A stretch of 19,107 nt of DNA from positions 1 to 19,107 of the forward strand of contig CAAFUN010000008.1 in the NCBI GenBank assembly GCA_900766195.1, in the 5' to 3' direction. Made by a program: the position numbers and the translations under genes. Positions 1 through 8,337 of the stretch are shown here, in pieces. The DNA comes from an uncultured Bacteroides sp. Lineage in GTDB: Bacteria > Bacteroidota > Bacteroidia > Bacteroidales > Bacteroidaceae. Below the pieces are notes generated by a model, which saw only the letters and a program-made list of their open reading frames with translations, had not been told where the DNA came from and did not search any database. Each line of letters begins with the position of its first letter. The first letter of the stretch is position 1.

Positions 1-106
1 CAATACACAGTATGAACGGAAAAACATTACCGTTAATCAGGAGATATATACCATTAATAAACTTCGTCCTCGCGAGCTGCTTTGCAAGGTAAGCTTCAAT
101 TTATAA
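1..106 (+). CDS. 3' end of a TonB-dependent outer-membrane receptor gene (partial)
   Basis: The reading frame enters from the left edge (codons begin at base 2) and ends at TAA 104-106, giving 34 codons. The peptide has the look of a TonB-dependent receptor C-terminus: a strand around NTQYERK, then NKLRPRELL and a last beta-strand ending KVSFNL. A final RPRE-x-L strand is common in Bacteroidales outer-membrane beta-barrels, where the terminal strand carries the barrel-assembly signal. Its substrate cannot be known from this fragment; the B12 genes next door make a corrinoid or metal role possible but unproven. It differs from the BtuB C-terminus at 2766. A near-identical copy lies at 10495-10600. 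Confidence 0.6.
   Translation, partial: NTQYERKNITVNQEIYTINKLRPRELLCKVSFNL
1..106 (+). repeat. Direct repeat, left copy
   Basis: Bases 1-106 match 10495-10600 at 101 of 106 positions. The first 64 bases are identical. The five differences, all transitions, lie at 65, 76, 79, 82 and 89. The copy may extend left beyond the window. The two copies bracket the whole btuB-lipoprotein operon. Confidence 0.95.
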
Positions 107-258
107 TCTAGATACTCAAAAAATGAGTAGCTATTTATGGGTTCTATCTTTTAACTATTCTATTATACTTCTGCGTAAACATTAAACGAGTAAATCTTTT
201 AGTCAACAGCTATTCAGTCGATTTAGAATACTCAACAATTTAAATATAACAAACTTTA
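107..258. other. AT-rich intergenic stretch before the uptake operon promoter
   Basis: No gene is seen. A small hairpin (TACTCA, loop of five A, TGAGTA, at 113-129) lies just after the receptor stop codon and could be a weak terminator, though no clean T-run follows. The rest is AT-rich and featureless up to the promoter at about 259-289. Confidence 0.4.
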
Positions 259-289
259 TTTCTTTTTAAGAAGTTTAATTGTATCTTTG
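259..289 (+). promoter_or_regulatory. Promoter of the btuB operon
   Basis: TATCTTTG at 282-289 is an exact match to the Bacteroides -7 element TAnnTTTG. Twenty bases upstream is TTT (259-261), a one-base departure from the -33 TTG. The predicted transcription start falls at about 295-297, immediately before the riboswitch aptamer, which supports the call. Confidence 0.6.
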
Positions 290-298
290 TTCCAGATT

Positions 299-546
299 TT
301 GGTGTCATTCGTCCGTATCCTCGGATGGAATGGTGAAAAGGGAATCAGGTGCAAAACCTGAACAGACTCGCTGCTGTAAGCTCCGCCAAAAGTCTTTGGG
401 CAATACCTATATCCACTGTCAAATGCAGTGAGAAGTTAGTAGTATACAGTTAAGAACAAATAAGTTTAATGACTAGTGACTAATAACTGATAACTGAAAA
501 GATGGGAAGGTGCTTAAAAGATGGAGTAAGTCAGAAGACCTGCCAA
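299..546 (+). promoter_or_regulatory. Cobalamin riboswitch (aptamer) with a long P8 insertion
   Basis: The conserved blocks of the cobalamin riboswitch are present in order: AATCAGGTGCAAAACCTGA and the following CAGACTCGCTGCTGTAA core near 343-379, CCACTG at about 413-418, GGGAAGG near 504-510, and the B12-box block AGTCAGAAGACCTGCC at 529-544. TTGG with TGTC at 299-306 can pair with GAC and CCAA at the 3' end to close the aptamer. About 85 nt lie between CCACTG and GGGAAGG, where a short P8 hairpin is usual; this stretch is AT-rich and made of near-repeats of an ACTAATAACTG type. The element sits between a promoter and btuB, so it most likely represses the uptake operon when cobalamin is abundant. 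Confidence 0.93.
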
Positions 547-705
547 TTTTGTTTGTATTAAGCTTTCTGAGATTAGAGCTTATTACGTAAAGGTTCATTG
601 CTATTATCTTTTTTGATTTGCGGTTGATACCTCTCAATGAGAGGATTATGCCTTTATGTATGTATTTCTCATGCAAAGCTGGTTATTTTATTAGTAAACA
701 GTAAA
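547..705 (+). promoter_or_regulatory. Riboswitch expression platform / btuB 5' UTR
   Basis: This is the leader between the aptamer and the chosen btuB start. It holds a compact hairpin CCTCTC-AAT-GAGAGG at 630-644 with no T-run after it, and a looser AAGCT...AGCTT pairing around 560-581. Without a T-run, control of translation or long-range pairing with an aptamer loop is likelier than simple attenuation, but the sequence alone does not decide. An ATG at 649 in another frame and one at 637 in the btuB frame are not judged to be starts. Confidence 0.4.
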
Positions 706-2766
706 ATGAAGCTATCGTCAGTTGTAAAGACATGTATATTTGTTATGAGTTTTATCATAACAAATTTTATACAAGCGCAGAGCATAGATACAACAAAGGT
801 ATATTCCTTACGTGAAGTTGTTGTTGTTGCCCGCAAGATTCAGACAGAAATTACATCTGTTCAAACCTTGACGGGGAAGGAGCTTGAAAAATTAAATTCA
901 TATTCCGTAGCTGATGCCTTGCGTTATTTCTCTGGCATACAGATAAAAGATTACGGGGGTATTGGGGGACTCAAGACTGTAAATGTACGAAGTATGGGTA
1001 GCCAACATGTCGGAGTATTCTATGATGGTATTCAAATTGGAAATGCGCAGAATGGAACAGTTGATTTAGGTAAATTCTCACTTGACAACATGGAAGCACT
1101 CTCTCTTTACAATGGTCAGAAGAGTGATATGCTTCAGTCTGCAAAGGATTATGCATCGGCTAGTGCCGTCTATATGGTCACTAGAACACCTATATTTGAA
1201 AGTGGAAATAAGAATAATCTGATTTTCAAAGTCAAAACCGGATCTTTTGACTTGATAAATACTTCAGCTTTGTGGGAACACAAATTCTCTGAGACTGTGA
1301 GTCTTTCGGCTAATGCTGAATTTATGAGCACCTCGGGGAAATACAAGTTCAGATATAAGAAGACAGATGGATATGACACAACCGAAATACGCCGCAATGG
1401 AGATGTAACTTCCATACGAGCAGAAATGGCCTTGTTCGCGAAGATCAGAAACGGTAAGTGGCAAACCAAAGGATACTTTTATAATTCGGATCGTGGCTAT
1501 CCGGGTGCAGCCGTAAAAAAAGATTATGGGATATCACTTCTAAATGAAGATCGTCAAAAAGACCGGAATTTCTTTGTTCAATCCTCATTCCTTAAAAAAA
1601 TATCTTCATTATACAGCCTTAAGATTCAAGGGAAGTATGCTAATGATTATATGAACTATATAATGCCACCCGAAAGTACTCTTGAACCAATGGATAATCA
1701 TTATAGGCAACAAGAATTGTTTATTTCATCGGCAAACTTATTTTCTATAACAGATTTCTGGTCTGCAAATTTAGCTTGCGATTTCCAATATAATTATCTA
1801 AATGCTGATGGTACGGATATGTTCAATACTAATTTTGTACAGCCCAGAAGGTACAATGTGCTAACAGCCGCTGCTACATCGCTACAATTCGATAGGGTAA
1901 TACTGCAAGGGAGTATTCTTCATACATTTGTTTCGGATGAAAGTGCCCGTGGCATGGATGTCGCTTCCGATAAAAGTATCTTTACACCAACATTGATTGC
2001 TTCGTATAAGCCTTTTTCTCAAATCGATTTCAATTTGAGAGCTTTCTATAAAAAAATATTCCGAATGCCTACCTTCAACGATTTGTATTATGTACAAATA
2101 GGTAACCGCCTGCTAAAACCGGAATATACGACTCAATATAATTTGGGACTTGTTTATAATAGGGGTTTCAATAATAAAGTGATAGCGAACCTTACCATGC
2201 AAGCTGATGTATACTGCAATAAGGTTACAGACAAAATTATAGCAACACCCACTTCAAATCAGCTAGTATGGACGATGGTTAACTTAGGATATGTGGAAAT
2301 CAAAGGACTAGATTTGGGGCTTACCACAAACTTCAAATTCAAAGATGTATCTCTAAATACTCGAATAAACTACACCTACCAAACAGCTAGAGACCTTACT
2401 CCTGAAAAAAATACCGGAGACGGAGGTGGAACAGATCATACTATAAATGTTTTTGGTCATCAAATACCTTATGTGCCTAAACATAGCGGATCGGCAGTCA
2501 TTAATGCAACCTTCCATTCATGGAATCTCAATTATAGCTTCATCTATACTGGCGAAAGGTGGATGCTGGGGGGGAACATTCCTGAAAATCATATACAACC
2601 ATGGTATACACACGATATGTCGATAACAAAAGACTTCAGTATAAAGAAAATTGGCATGAAACTGGCTGCTGAAGTGAATAATATCTTCAATCAACAATAT
2701 GAAGTAGTAAAATGGTATCCAATGCCAGGAACAAACTTTAAAATTAACTTAACATTAATAATATGA
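706..2766 (+). CDS. btuB: BtuB-type TonB-dependent corrinoid receptor of the outer membrane
   Basis: The product (686 aa from this start) is a 22-stranded-barrel TonB-dependent receptor that should carry cobalamin and other corrinoids across the outer membrane with energy from TonB. The frame is open back to ATG 637, but ATG 706 is preferred because it begins a normal signal peptide (MKLSSVVKT, a hydrophobic stretch, then cleavage near IQAQS), whereas the 23 residues before it do not fit. The plug domain follows (LREVVVVARK as TonB-box region, then VADALRYFSGIQIKDYGG and VNVRSMG), then the barrel, with NNIFNQQYEVVKWYPMPG near the C-terminus. There is no N-terminal carboxypeptidase-like domain, as expected for BtuB rather than a SusC-type protein. 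The riboswitch upstream and the overlapping btuG downstream make the B12 assignment strong. Confidence 0.9.
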   Translation: MKLSSVVKTCIFVMSFIITNFIQAQSIDTTKVYSLREVVVVARKIQTEITSVQTLTGKELEKLNSYSVADALRYFSGIQIKDYGGIGGLKTVNVRSMGSQHVGVFYDGIQIGNAQNGTVDLGKFSLDNMEALSLYNGQKSDMLQSAKDYASASAVYMVTRTPIFESGNKNNLIFKVKTGSFDLINTSALWEHKFSETVSLSANAEFMSTSGKYKFRYKKTDGYDTTEIRRNGDVTSIRAEMALFAKIRNGKWQTKGYFYNSDRGYPGAAVKKDYGISLLNEDRQKDRNFFVQSSFLKKISSLYSLKIQGKYANDYMNYIMPPESTLEPMDNHYRQQELFISSANLFSITDFWSANLACDFQYNYLNADGTDMFNTNFVQPRRYNVLTAAATSLQFDRVILQGSILHTFVSDESARGMDVASDKSIFTPTLIASYKPFSQIDFNLRAFYKKIFRMPTFNDLYYVQIGNRLLKPEYTTQYNLGLVYNRGFNNKVIANLTMQADVYCNKVTDKIIATPTSNQLVWTMVNLGYVEIKGLDLGLTTNFKFKDVSLNTRINYTYQTARDLTPEKNTGDGGGTDHTINVFGHQIPYVPKHSGSAVINATFHSWNLNYSFIYTGERWMLGGNIPENHIQPWYTHDMSITKDFSIKKIGMKLAAEVNNIFNQQYEVVKWYPMPGTNFKINLTLII

Positions 2767-3941
2767 CAAAGAAAATAAGGTGTTACAGTATTGTTGTAGC
2801 TTTTCTTGCAGTGCTTATTATAACATCCTGTCGTGAGGAAGAGGACACTTTACCTTCTACCTCCATCATAGTTAATCCATGGGAACAAGTAACAGGAGAT
2901 ATTTATGGCTTTTTTCTTCTCAACGAAGGAAATATGGGTAGCAATAAGGCTTCGCTCGATTACTATGACTATGAAACAGGAAGCTATCATCGTAACATAT
3001 ATGGAGAACGAAACCCTACAGAAGTAAAAAATCTGGGCGATGTAGGCAATGATATTCAGATTTATGGAGATAAGTTGTATGCTATTATAAATTGTTCCAA
3101 TTATTTGGAAGTAATGGATGTGAATACAGCCAAACACATAACAAAGATTGCGATTCCTAACTGTCGTTATGTAGTATTTAAAGATAAATATGCCTATGTA
3201 AGTGCTTATGCCGGTCCGGTACAAATAAGCCCTAATGCGCGCATCGGGTATGTTGCAAAGGTAGATACTGCGACATTAGAAGTAGTGAGTGAATGTATTG
3301 TTGGCTATCAACCTGAAGAAATGGCTGTTGTAGGAAATAAACTTTATGTGGCTAACTCCGGTGGTTATCGTGCACCTAATTATGATCGGACTGTTTCTGT
3401 TATCGACCTTAAAACTTTTACTGAAACGAAGAAAATCGATGTTGCCATCAATCTACACAGAATACAACCCGATAATTACGGTAATTTATATGTCTCATCT
3501 CGTGGCGATTATTACGATGTACCTTCCAAGACATTTATAATTGATACTCGCACAGATAAAGTGACAAATACATTACAACTATTGGCAAATAGCCATATGA
3601 CTCTTTGTCGCGATTCACTTTATGTATATAGCAACGAATGGAATTATAATACAAAAAAATGGACTGTTTCATATGCTATTGTAGATACACGTACCCAGAA
3701 AATAGTTACTCGTAATTTTATAAAAGATGGTACAGATAAGAAAATTAAAGTGCCGTACGGTTTAGCTGTAAATCCCAATACTGGTGATTTCTTTGTGACA
3801 GATGCTAAAGATTATGTATCGCCAGGAACATTGTATTGCTTCAACTCGATGGGAGTGTGCAAATGGTCAGTAACTACAGGTGATATCCCGGCACATATCG
3901 CTTTTACCCGAAAAAGGCTAAAACCGCTAAATAAATTATAA
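2763..3941 (+). CDS. btuG: BtuG-like surface lipoprotein, beta-propeller (cobalamin capture)
   Basis: This is a 392-aa lipoprotein. The signal peptide ends in the lipobox ITSC (Cys23) and is followed by REEED, an acidic run typical of the Bacteroides surface-export signal. The body shows repeated propeller-blade motifs of the YncE type: KLYAIINCSNYLEVMDV, AYVSAYAGPVQI, KLYVANSGGYRAPNYDRTV with SVIDLKTF, YVSSRGDYYD with FIIDTRTDKV, and GDFFVTDAKDYVSPG. In B. thetaiotaomicron, BtuG is a seven-bladed propeller that binds B12 extremely tightly and caps BtuB. The ATG overlaps the btuB stop in an ATGA (4 bp), so the two are translationally coupled, which fits a fixed receptor-lid complex. Confidence 0.88.
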   Translation: MTKKIRCYSIVVAFLAVLIITSCREEEDTLPSTSIIVNPWEQVTGDIYGFFLLNEGNMGSNKASLDYYDYETGSYHRNIYGERNPTEVKNLGDVGNDIQIYGDKLYAIINCSNYLEVMDVNTAKHITKIAIPNCRYVVFKDKYAYVSAYAGPVQISPNARIGYVAKVDTATLEVVSECIVGYQPEEMAVVGNKLYVANSGGYRAPNYDRTVSVIDLKTFTETKKIDVAINLHRIQPDNYGNLYVSSRGDYYDVPSKTFIIDTRTDKVTNTLQLLANSHMTLCRDSLYVYSNEWNYNTKKWTVSYAIVDTRTQKIVTRNFIKDGTDKKIKVPYGLAVNPNTGDFFVTDAKDYVSPGTLYCFNSMGVCKWSVTTGDIPAHIAFTRKRLKPLNKL

Positions 3942-3998
3942 AATTCCAAATATAGATTTAGATTATTCGTAAAAGTTTCTAATAAATAAAATTGAAAA

Positions 3999-6137
3999 AT
4001 GAGTATGAGTACAACAAAAACAATGAAGTTTTTATTTTTAATGATGTTCTCAACATTGTTATGCTCTTGTAGCAATAACGATGATAGTCCATTCGCCGGA
4101 AGCGATGATTACATCGTTTCTTTCTCTTTGACTAACAATGGGCAAACTGTAAAAGCCATAATTAGAGATGAAACTATTGTAGTAGATGCACCCGTTGATT
4201 TTCAATTACTGAATGCCACTGCAACGGTAAAGGTAAGTGAAAATTCGTCTATTAAACCAAATCCTAAATCAATAACAGATTGGAGTAGTGAATATGTTTT
4301 TGTTGTAACATCGCGCAACGGTCAGAAAAAATCGTATCGATATACTGTCGAAAATAATGGTTTAAATGCGAAATCCACTGTCTTGCTTACTACACAGGAA
4401 GAGGTGGAAGCCTTCGGAGCAAAGGGCATAACATCGATTGATGGTAATCTTATTATAGGTACGTCTTCGGGATTCAATACTATATCTTCGTTAGAGCCTC
4501 TCAATAAATTAAAAAGTGTGTCGCATGGGGTTATAATTAAAGGAACTTTTTCTGGAAAAAACCTTGGCGGACTCAGTTCGCTTGAAAAAATTGGCGGATT
4601 ATTAAGAATTGAAACTTCAGGATTAAAAGAAGCTACATTTCCGGCTTTGACTTCTGCAATGCATATAGAGGTTGCTTCAAAATCATTGATATCGATCAGT
4701 TGTCCAAAACTATTAGAAATGACGGGTAATCTGACCTTTGCTGTTACTTCTTTAAAAGATGTTATAATGCCCAAACTCCAAAAAGTAGCTGGAGAGGTCT
4801 ATTTTAGCGTACCGCAGCAAAGAGACCCTTCTGCTTTGGAAAATATTTCATTCCCTGCTCTTGAACAGATTGGAGGACAATTTGCCTTTGGAGAATCAAA
4901 TCTTTTGAAATCTATTTCGTTGCCAGTTCTAAAATCAGTTGGAAGTCTTACATTTGGTATCAACTCATCTACACCTAGTCTGACTGAGATTTTTATTCCT
5001 AAATTAGAGATATGTAATGGTGAAATGCGTTTCCACCAACTTGCAAATATGAATGTTATTGAATTTCCCATGCTCACCTATATTGGAAGAGATTTAATTT
5101 CAAAGTATTGTCATACTGAGAAAATTAATTTACCGAAGTTGGAAACTGTAGGTGGAGATATAATCTTGAGTGATATTGGTAATTTGAATGGTGAAGGCTT
5201 GAAAGGTTTTGGAAGTTTGAAATCTTTGAAAGGGAAATTGGAAATTAGTGCTAGCTTAAGAACAAGCATGACTGAATTACCTATGCCCACGCAACTGAAA
5301 AAAATTGGAACATTGAGCTTATTCGATGTCAGCACTCTTAAAACTCTTGATATTACAGGTATAAATATAGATCTTTTGGAACTTCACCGAGCAACCCTTA
5401 TTGATCTGACAATAAAAGGAGACGAAAATTTTAAAGGAAATATAGCGTTCGATGGCGATGGAAGTACTAATGCTACCAGCCCTTACGAATATTCATTTCC
5501 TACTTTTTTAGGAATTAAGCAAGTTAAAAATTTAGAGTTCTATTCTTTGGCCTATTTGACAGATATAGAAGTGAAAGGATTGACCAAAGTCAATGGGGAT
5601 ATAATTATTCATGATAATAATAACATGGAAGCATTTGAAATGCAGGATGTAACTGAAATCGGCGGTGATGTTCTCACTGAAATGTGTGGTTACATAACTA
5701 ATCAAAAGCTTGAATTTGCATCTGTAACCAAGATAGGAGGATATGTTCGCGTAGGTGGTCTTTATACATATTACGGTTTTAGTTCTGAGGAAGTATCTTT
5801 TCCTAATTTGAAAACAGCAGGAGGAATATCGTTAGCCTTAGGATCTAATGTAAAGAAAGTATCAATGCCGAAACTAACAACTGTCTCCGATTCGTTGAAG
5901 ATAATTTGTCCACCAACTGTAAGTGAGGGGAATATGTCACTTACAGAACTCTATGCTTTTGCAAAATTAACCAAAGTAAAAGCTGTTCATATTGAGAACA
6001 TGAAAGGACTAAAAAGCTATGAAGGACTCAAGAACTGCTTGAATGGACTTGTAGATGACAGCCAATGGCAAATGATTAATAACTATTATAACCCTACGCT
6101 TGCTGATATGAAAGCTGGTAAGTGGAATAAGGAGTAA
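3999..6137 (+). CDS. Lipoprotein with DUF5018-like N-domain and leucine-rich-repeat-like body (first paralogue)
   Basis: The product has 712 aa from ATG 3999. ATG 4023 (starting MKFLFLMMF) would give a more usual signal peptide and may be the true start. The lipobox is LCSC (Cys24, or Cys16 from 4023), followed by SNNDD, so it is probably surface-exposed. Residues of about 37-118 resemble DUF5018, a beta-sandwich module in Bacteroides lipoproteins (FSLTNNGQTVKAIIRD, then KPNPKSITDW and a VTSRNGQKKSYRYTV end). From about 128 on, irregular repeats of roughly 22-25 residues carry the pattern F/P-x-L-x-x-(V/I)-G-G-x-(I/L), suggesting a solenoid like LRR or receptor-L domains. The C-terminal cap (YEGLKNCLNG, later YYNPTLADMKAGK) recurs in the next gene. 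The function is unknown; position in the btuB operon suggests corrinoid capture or docking. Confidence 0.82.
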   Translation: MSMSTTKTMKFLFLMMFSTLLCSCSNNDDSPFAGSDDYIVSFSLTNNGQTVKAIIRDETIVVDAPVDFQLLNATATVKVSENSSIKPNPKSITDWSSEYVFVVTSRNGQKKSYRYTVENNGLNAKSTVLLTTQEEVEAFGAKGITSIDGNLIIGTSSGFNTISSLEPLNKLKSVSHGVIIKGTFSGKNLGGLSSLEKIGGLLRIETSGLKEATFPALTSAMHIEVASKSLISISCPKLLEMTGNLTFAVTSLKDVIMPKLQKVAGEVYFSVPQQRDPSALENISFPALEQIGGQFAFGESNLLKSISLPVLKSVGSLTFGINSSTPSLTEIFIPKLEICNGEMRFHQLANMNVIEFPMLTYIGRDLISKYCHTEKINLPKLETVGGDIILSDIGNLNGEGLKGFGSLKSLKGKLEISASLRTSMTELPMPTQLKKIGTLSLFDVSTLKTLDITGINIDLLELHRATLIDLTIKGDENFKGNIAFDGDGSTNATSPYEYSFPTFLGIKQVKNLEFYSLAYLTDIEVKGLTKVNGDIIIHDNNNMEAFEMQDVTEIGGDVLTEMCGYITNQKLEFASVTKIGGYVRVGGLYTYYGFSSEEVSFPNLKTAGGISLALGSNVKKVSMPKLTTVSDSLKIICPPTVSEGNMSLTELYAFAKLTKVKAVHIENMKGLKSYEGLKNCLNGLVDDSQWQMINNYYNPTLADMKAGKWNKE

Positions 6138-6160
6138 ATAACTTAGAATATAATTAGAAA

Positions 6161-8326
6161 ATGAATAAATTTTTAAAGACATTTAATATCATCTGCTTTG
6201 TTGCTTTATGTTTAGCAGGTTGTAGTAGTGATAATGATTTGAATTTCGAGGGAAACGACAATTTTATCTCGTCATTCAAACTGGTATTGCCTAATTCAGA
6301 CGGAGGTGTAGTAACTGGTTCTATAGTTGATGGAAAAATTACAGTGACTATACCTGAAGATGTTTCTACTGTTGGTGCGAAAGCCAAAATAGTAATTAGC
6401 GAGAATGCTACTATCTATCCAAATCCCGCTGATATAACCAATTGGGATAACGACTATTCGTTTGTTGTTTCATCTCATAGTGGTCAACAAAATATTTATC
6501 ATTATTCAGTTCGTCGTGAAAAGAAAGAAGATTCTAAAACAGGTAACTTTATTCTTTATTCGCAAACAGATGTTAACAATTTTGTTGCTTTGGGTATAAA
6601 GAAACTTGATGGAAATCTGAGTATAGGAATAAAAACCCAGAATTATGAAGAAAATGATATGACCGACAATGATGATCCTATCGTTTCTCTTGCTGGGCTG
6701 TCTTTACTTGAGGAGGTGAAAGGAGAAATATATCTTTATGCTTGCCCGGATGATTATTCAACCGGTTTTAAGAACCTGACCAAGGTGGGTTCGATTAAAA
6801 TACTTCAAAGTAAATATAGACTTAAGGATTTTATTTTCCCGGCACTCGAAGAGGTCTACGGAGATATTTGTTATCCTAACTATAATGCCACTATGATTAC
6901 AACTATATATTTGCCTCGTTTGGTTTCTGTTGGAGGTAATTTTGAGATTGCTGGTTTAAGATCACTTGTATCATTCGCTGTGCCAGAACTTAAACAGGTT
7001 ATGGGCATTCTATCGCTACGAGGTAATGGGACAATGGGAACAATTGAAACTCTATCATTCCCTAAGTTGGAACAAGTGGGAGATCAGATGGATATTTATG
7101 CATTCGATGGAACTTCTATCAAGATTCCCGTGCTCAAAACCTGTGCAGGATTAGCATGGGAGGGAGCCCGAAATTTGACAAGTATTGAAGCTCCTGCACT
7201 AAAACAGCTGTTCGGCTCATCGAAATTCCAGAACTTTAGTAATGTGACCAGTATATCTTTGCCATTGGTTACCTATATCGAGAATCTTGAATTGGTAGGG
7301 TTAGACAACCTTACTGCTATTGAAATGTCACAGTTAAAATCGGCTAAGAACATTAAATTTGATACTCTTCGGAAACTAGCTAATCTAAAATGTCTAGGCA
7401 GCTTGAATGAAATTGCAGAAACCTTGTCTTTACAAAACCTAAGCGGTCTGACTGAAAGTTTCGCTTTACCGACAACCTTGACTAGTGTAGGTAAATTGGA
7501 AATTGCAAACTTGCCTGGATTATCCGAGTTGGACATAAGAGGTACAGGCATTAAAGGTGTGGGCATAACTTCTTCTTCCGATACTCCTTTTAAGCTTACT
7601 GCTGATGACGTTATGGACGGTTCGCTCACATTGAATGGCTTATTCAAACTCTCTGGCATGAAAAAAGTAAATGGAGATGTGACGATAAATATGAATAGTA
7701 CTACTGAGGCCATTGAACTTATTCCTAATATGGAAACTGTTAATGGAAATTTTACGCTGACTTATAATTATACCACAGGGAGCTTGAATTTATCACTGTT
7801 AGCAAACATTAATGGTATATGTAGAATAAATACGAGAGCGACTGTCACTATTCCGAAACTTCAAGAAGTGGGACATGCCCTTATTTACAATAAAGGAGGA
7901 GTAAATGATAATGGAGAGGTTCCGGAATTCGCATTACCCAAATTAAGTAAAGTTGGTGGAGACTTTATTATTTATACAGGACATACTATGGGCGGACTAC
8001 AGTACCCGCAAGATCAAGGTGTTCCTTTCGATATTAAGATGCCTTCATTGGCTGTTATCGGTGGGGTACTTAAAATACATACGCATGAGAATCCTTCTAC
8101 ATCTAGCCGTCCAAGTAATAGAATAGCAAATCTTAACGGATTCAGTACATTGAGTAAAGTAAGTGGAGTAGATATATACAGGCAAGCGGCCCTGCGCAAT
8201 TACACTGGACTGAAAAAGGCGCTGACTTCCTTTACGACTGATTATTGGAAGCTTGCTAATGTAGGCTATAAGCCAAGTTATGACGATTTAGTTAAAGGCG
8301 GTAAGTATATTGATCCAACATTATAA
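6161..8326 (+). CDS. Lipoprotein with DUF5018-like N-domain and leucine-rich-repeat-like body (second paralogue)
   Basis: This 721-aa lipoprotein has the same layout as its neighbour 23 bp upstream. The signal peptide has lipobox LAGC (Cys21) followed by SSDND. The DUF5018-like domain covers about 35-120 (SFKLVLPNSDGGVVTGSIVD; YPNPADITNWDNDYSFVVS), and the LRR-like body runs from about 130 to 660. Typical repeat units are LPRLVSVGGNFEIAG, FPKLEQVGDQMDIYA and LPKLSKVGGDFIIYTG. The C-terminal cap YTGLKKALTS with YKPSYDDLVKGGK matches the first paralogue. Sequence drift between the two is large, so the duplication is old, and each probably has its own ligand or partner. Part of the riboswitch operon, no internal promoter seen. 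Specific function not recognised. Confidence 0.83.
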   Translation: MNKFLKTFNIICFVALCLAGCSSDNDLNFEGNDNFISSFKLVLPNSDGGVVTGSIVDGKITVTIPEDVSTVGAKAKIVISENATIYPNPADITNWDNDYSFVVSSHSGQQNIYHYSVRREKKEDSKTGNFILYSQTDVNNFVALGIKKLDGNLSIGIKTQNYEENDMTDNDDPIVSLAGLSLLEEVKGEIYLYACPDDYSTGFKNLTKVGSIKILQSKYRLKDFIFPALEEVYGDICYPNYNATMITTIYLPRLVSVGGNFEIAGLRSLVSFAVPELKQVMGILSLRGNGTMGTIETLSFPKLEQVGDQMDIYAFDGTSIKIPVLKTCAGLAWEGARNLTSIEAPALKQLFGSSKFQNFSNVTSISLPLVTYIENLELVGLDNLTAIEMSQLKSAKNIKFDTLRKLANLKCLGSLNEIAETLSLQNLSGLTESFALPTTLTSVGKLEIANLPGLSELDIRGTGIKGVGITSSSDTPFKLTADDVMDGSLTLNGLFKLSGMKKVNGDVTINMNSTTEAIELIPNMETVNGNFTLTYNYTTGSLNLSLLANINGICRINTRATVTIPKLQEVGHALIYNKGGVNDNGEVPEFALPKLSKVGGDFIIYTGHTMGGLQYPQDQGVPFDIKMPSLAVIGGVLKIHTHENPSTSSRPSNRIANLNGFSTLSKVSGVDIYRQAALRNYTGLKKALTSFTTDYWKLANVGYKPSYDDLVKGGKYIDPTL

Positions 8327-8337
8327 AAAATAATAAT

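Noticed and set aside
413..510. CRISPR-like or tandem repeat array in the riboswitch insertion
   Set aside because: The near-repeats are too short, irregular and few, with no spacers.
637..705. N-terminal extension of BtuB from ATG 637
   Set aside because: The 23 extra residues precede a normal signal peptide, and the ATG lies inside the hairpin at 630-644; ATG 706 is the better start.
4322..4774. 150-codon frame on the - strand within the first LRR-like gene
   Set aside because: It is the mirror of a repetitive coding sequence; the + strand frame has a signal peptide, lipobox and domains, and the mirror frame has none.
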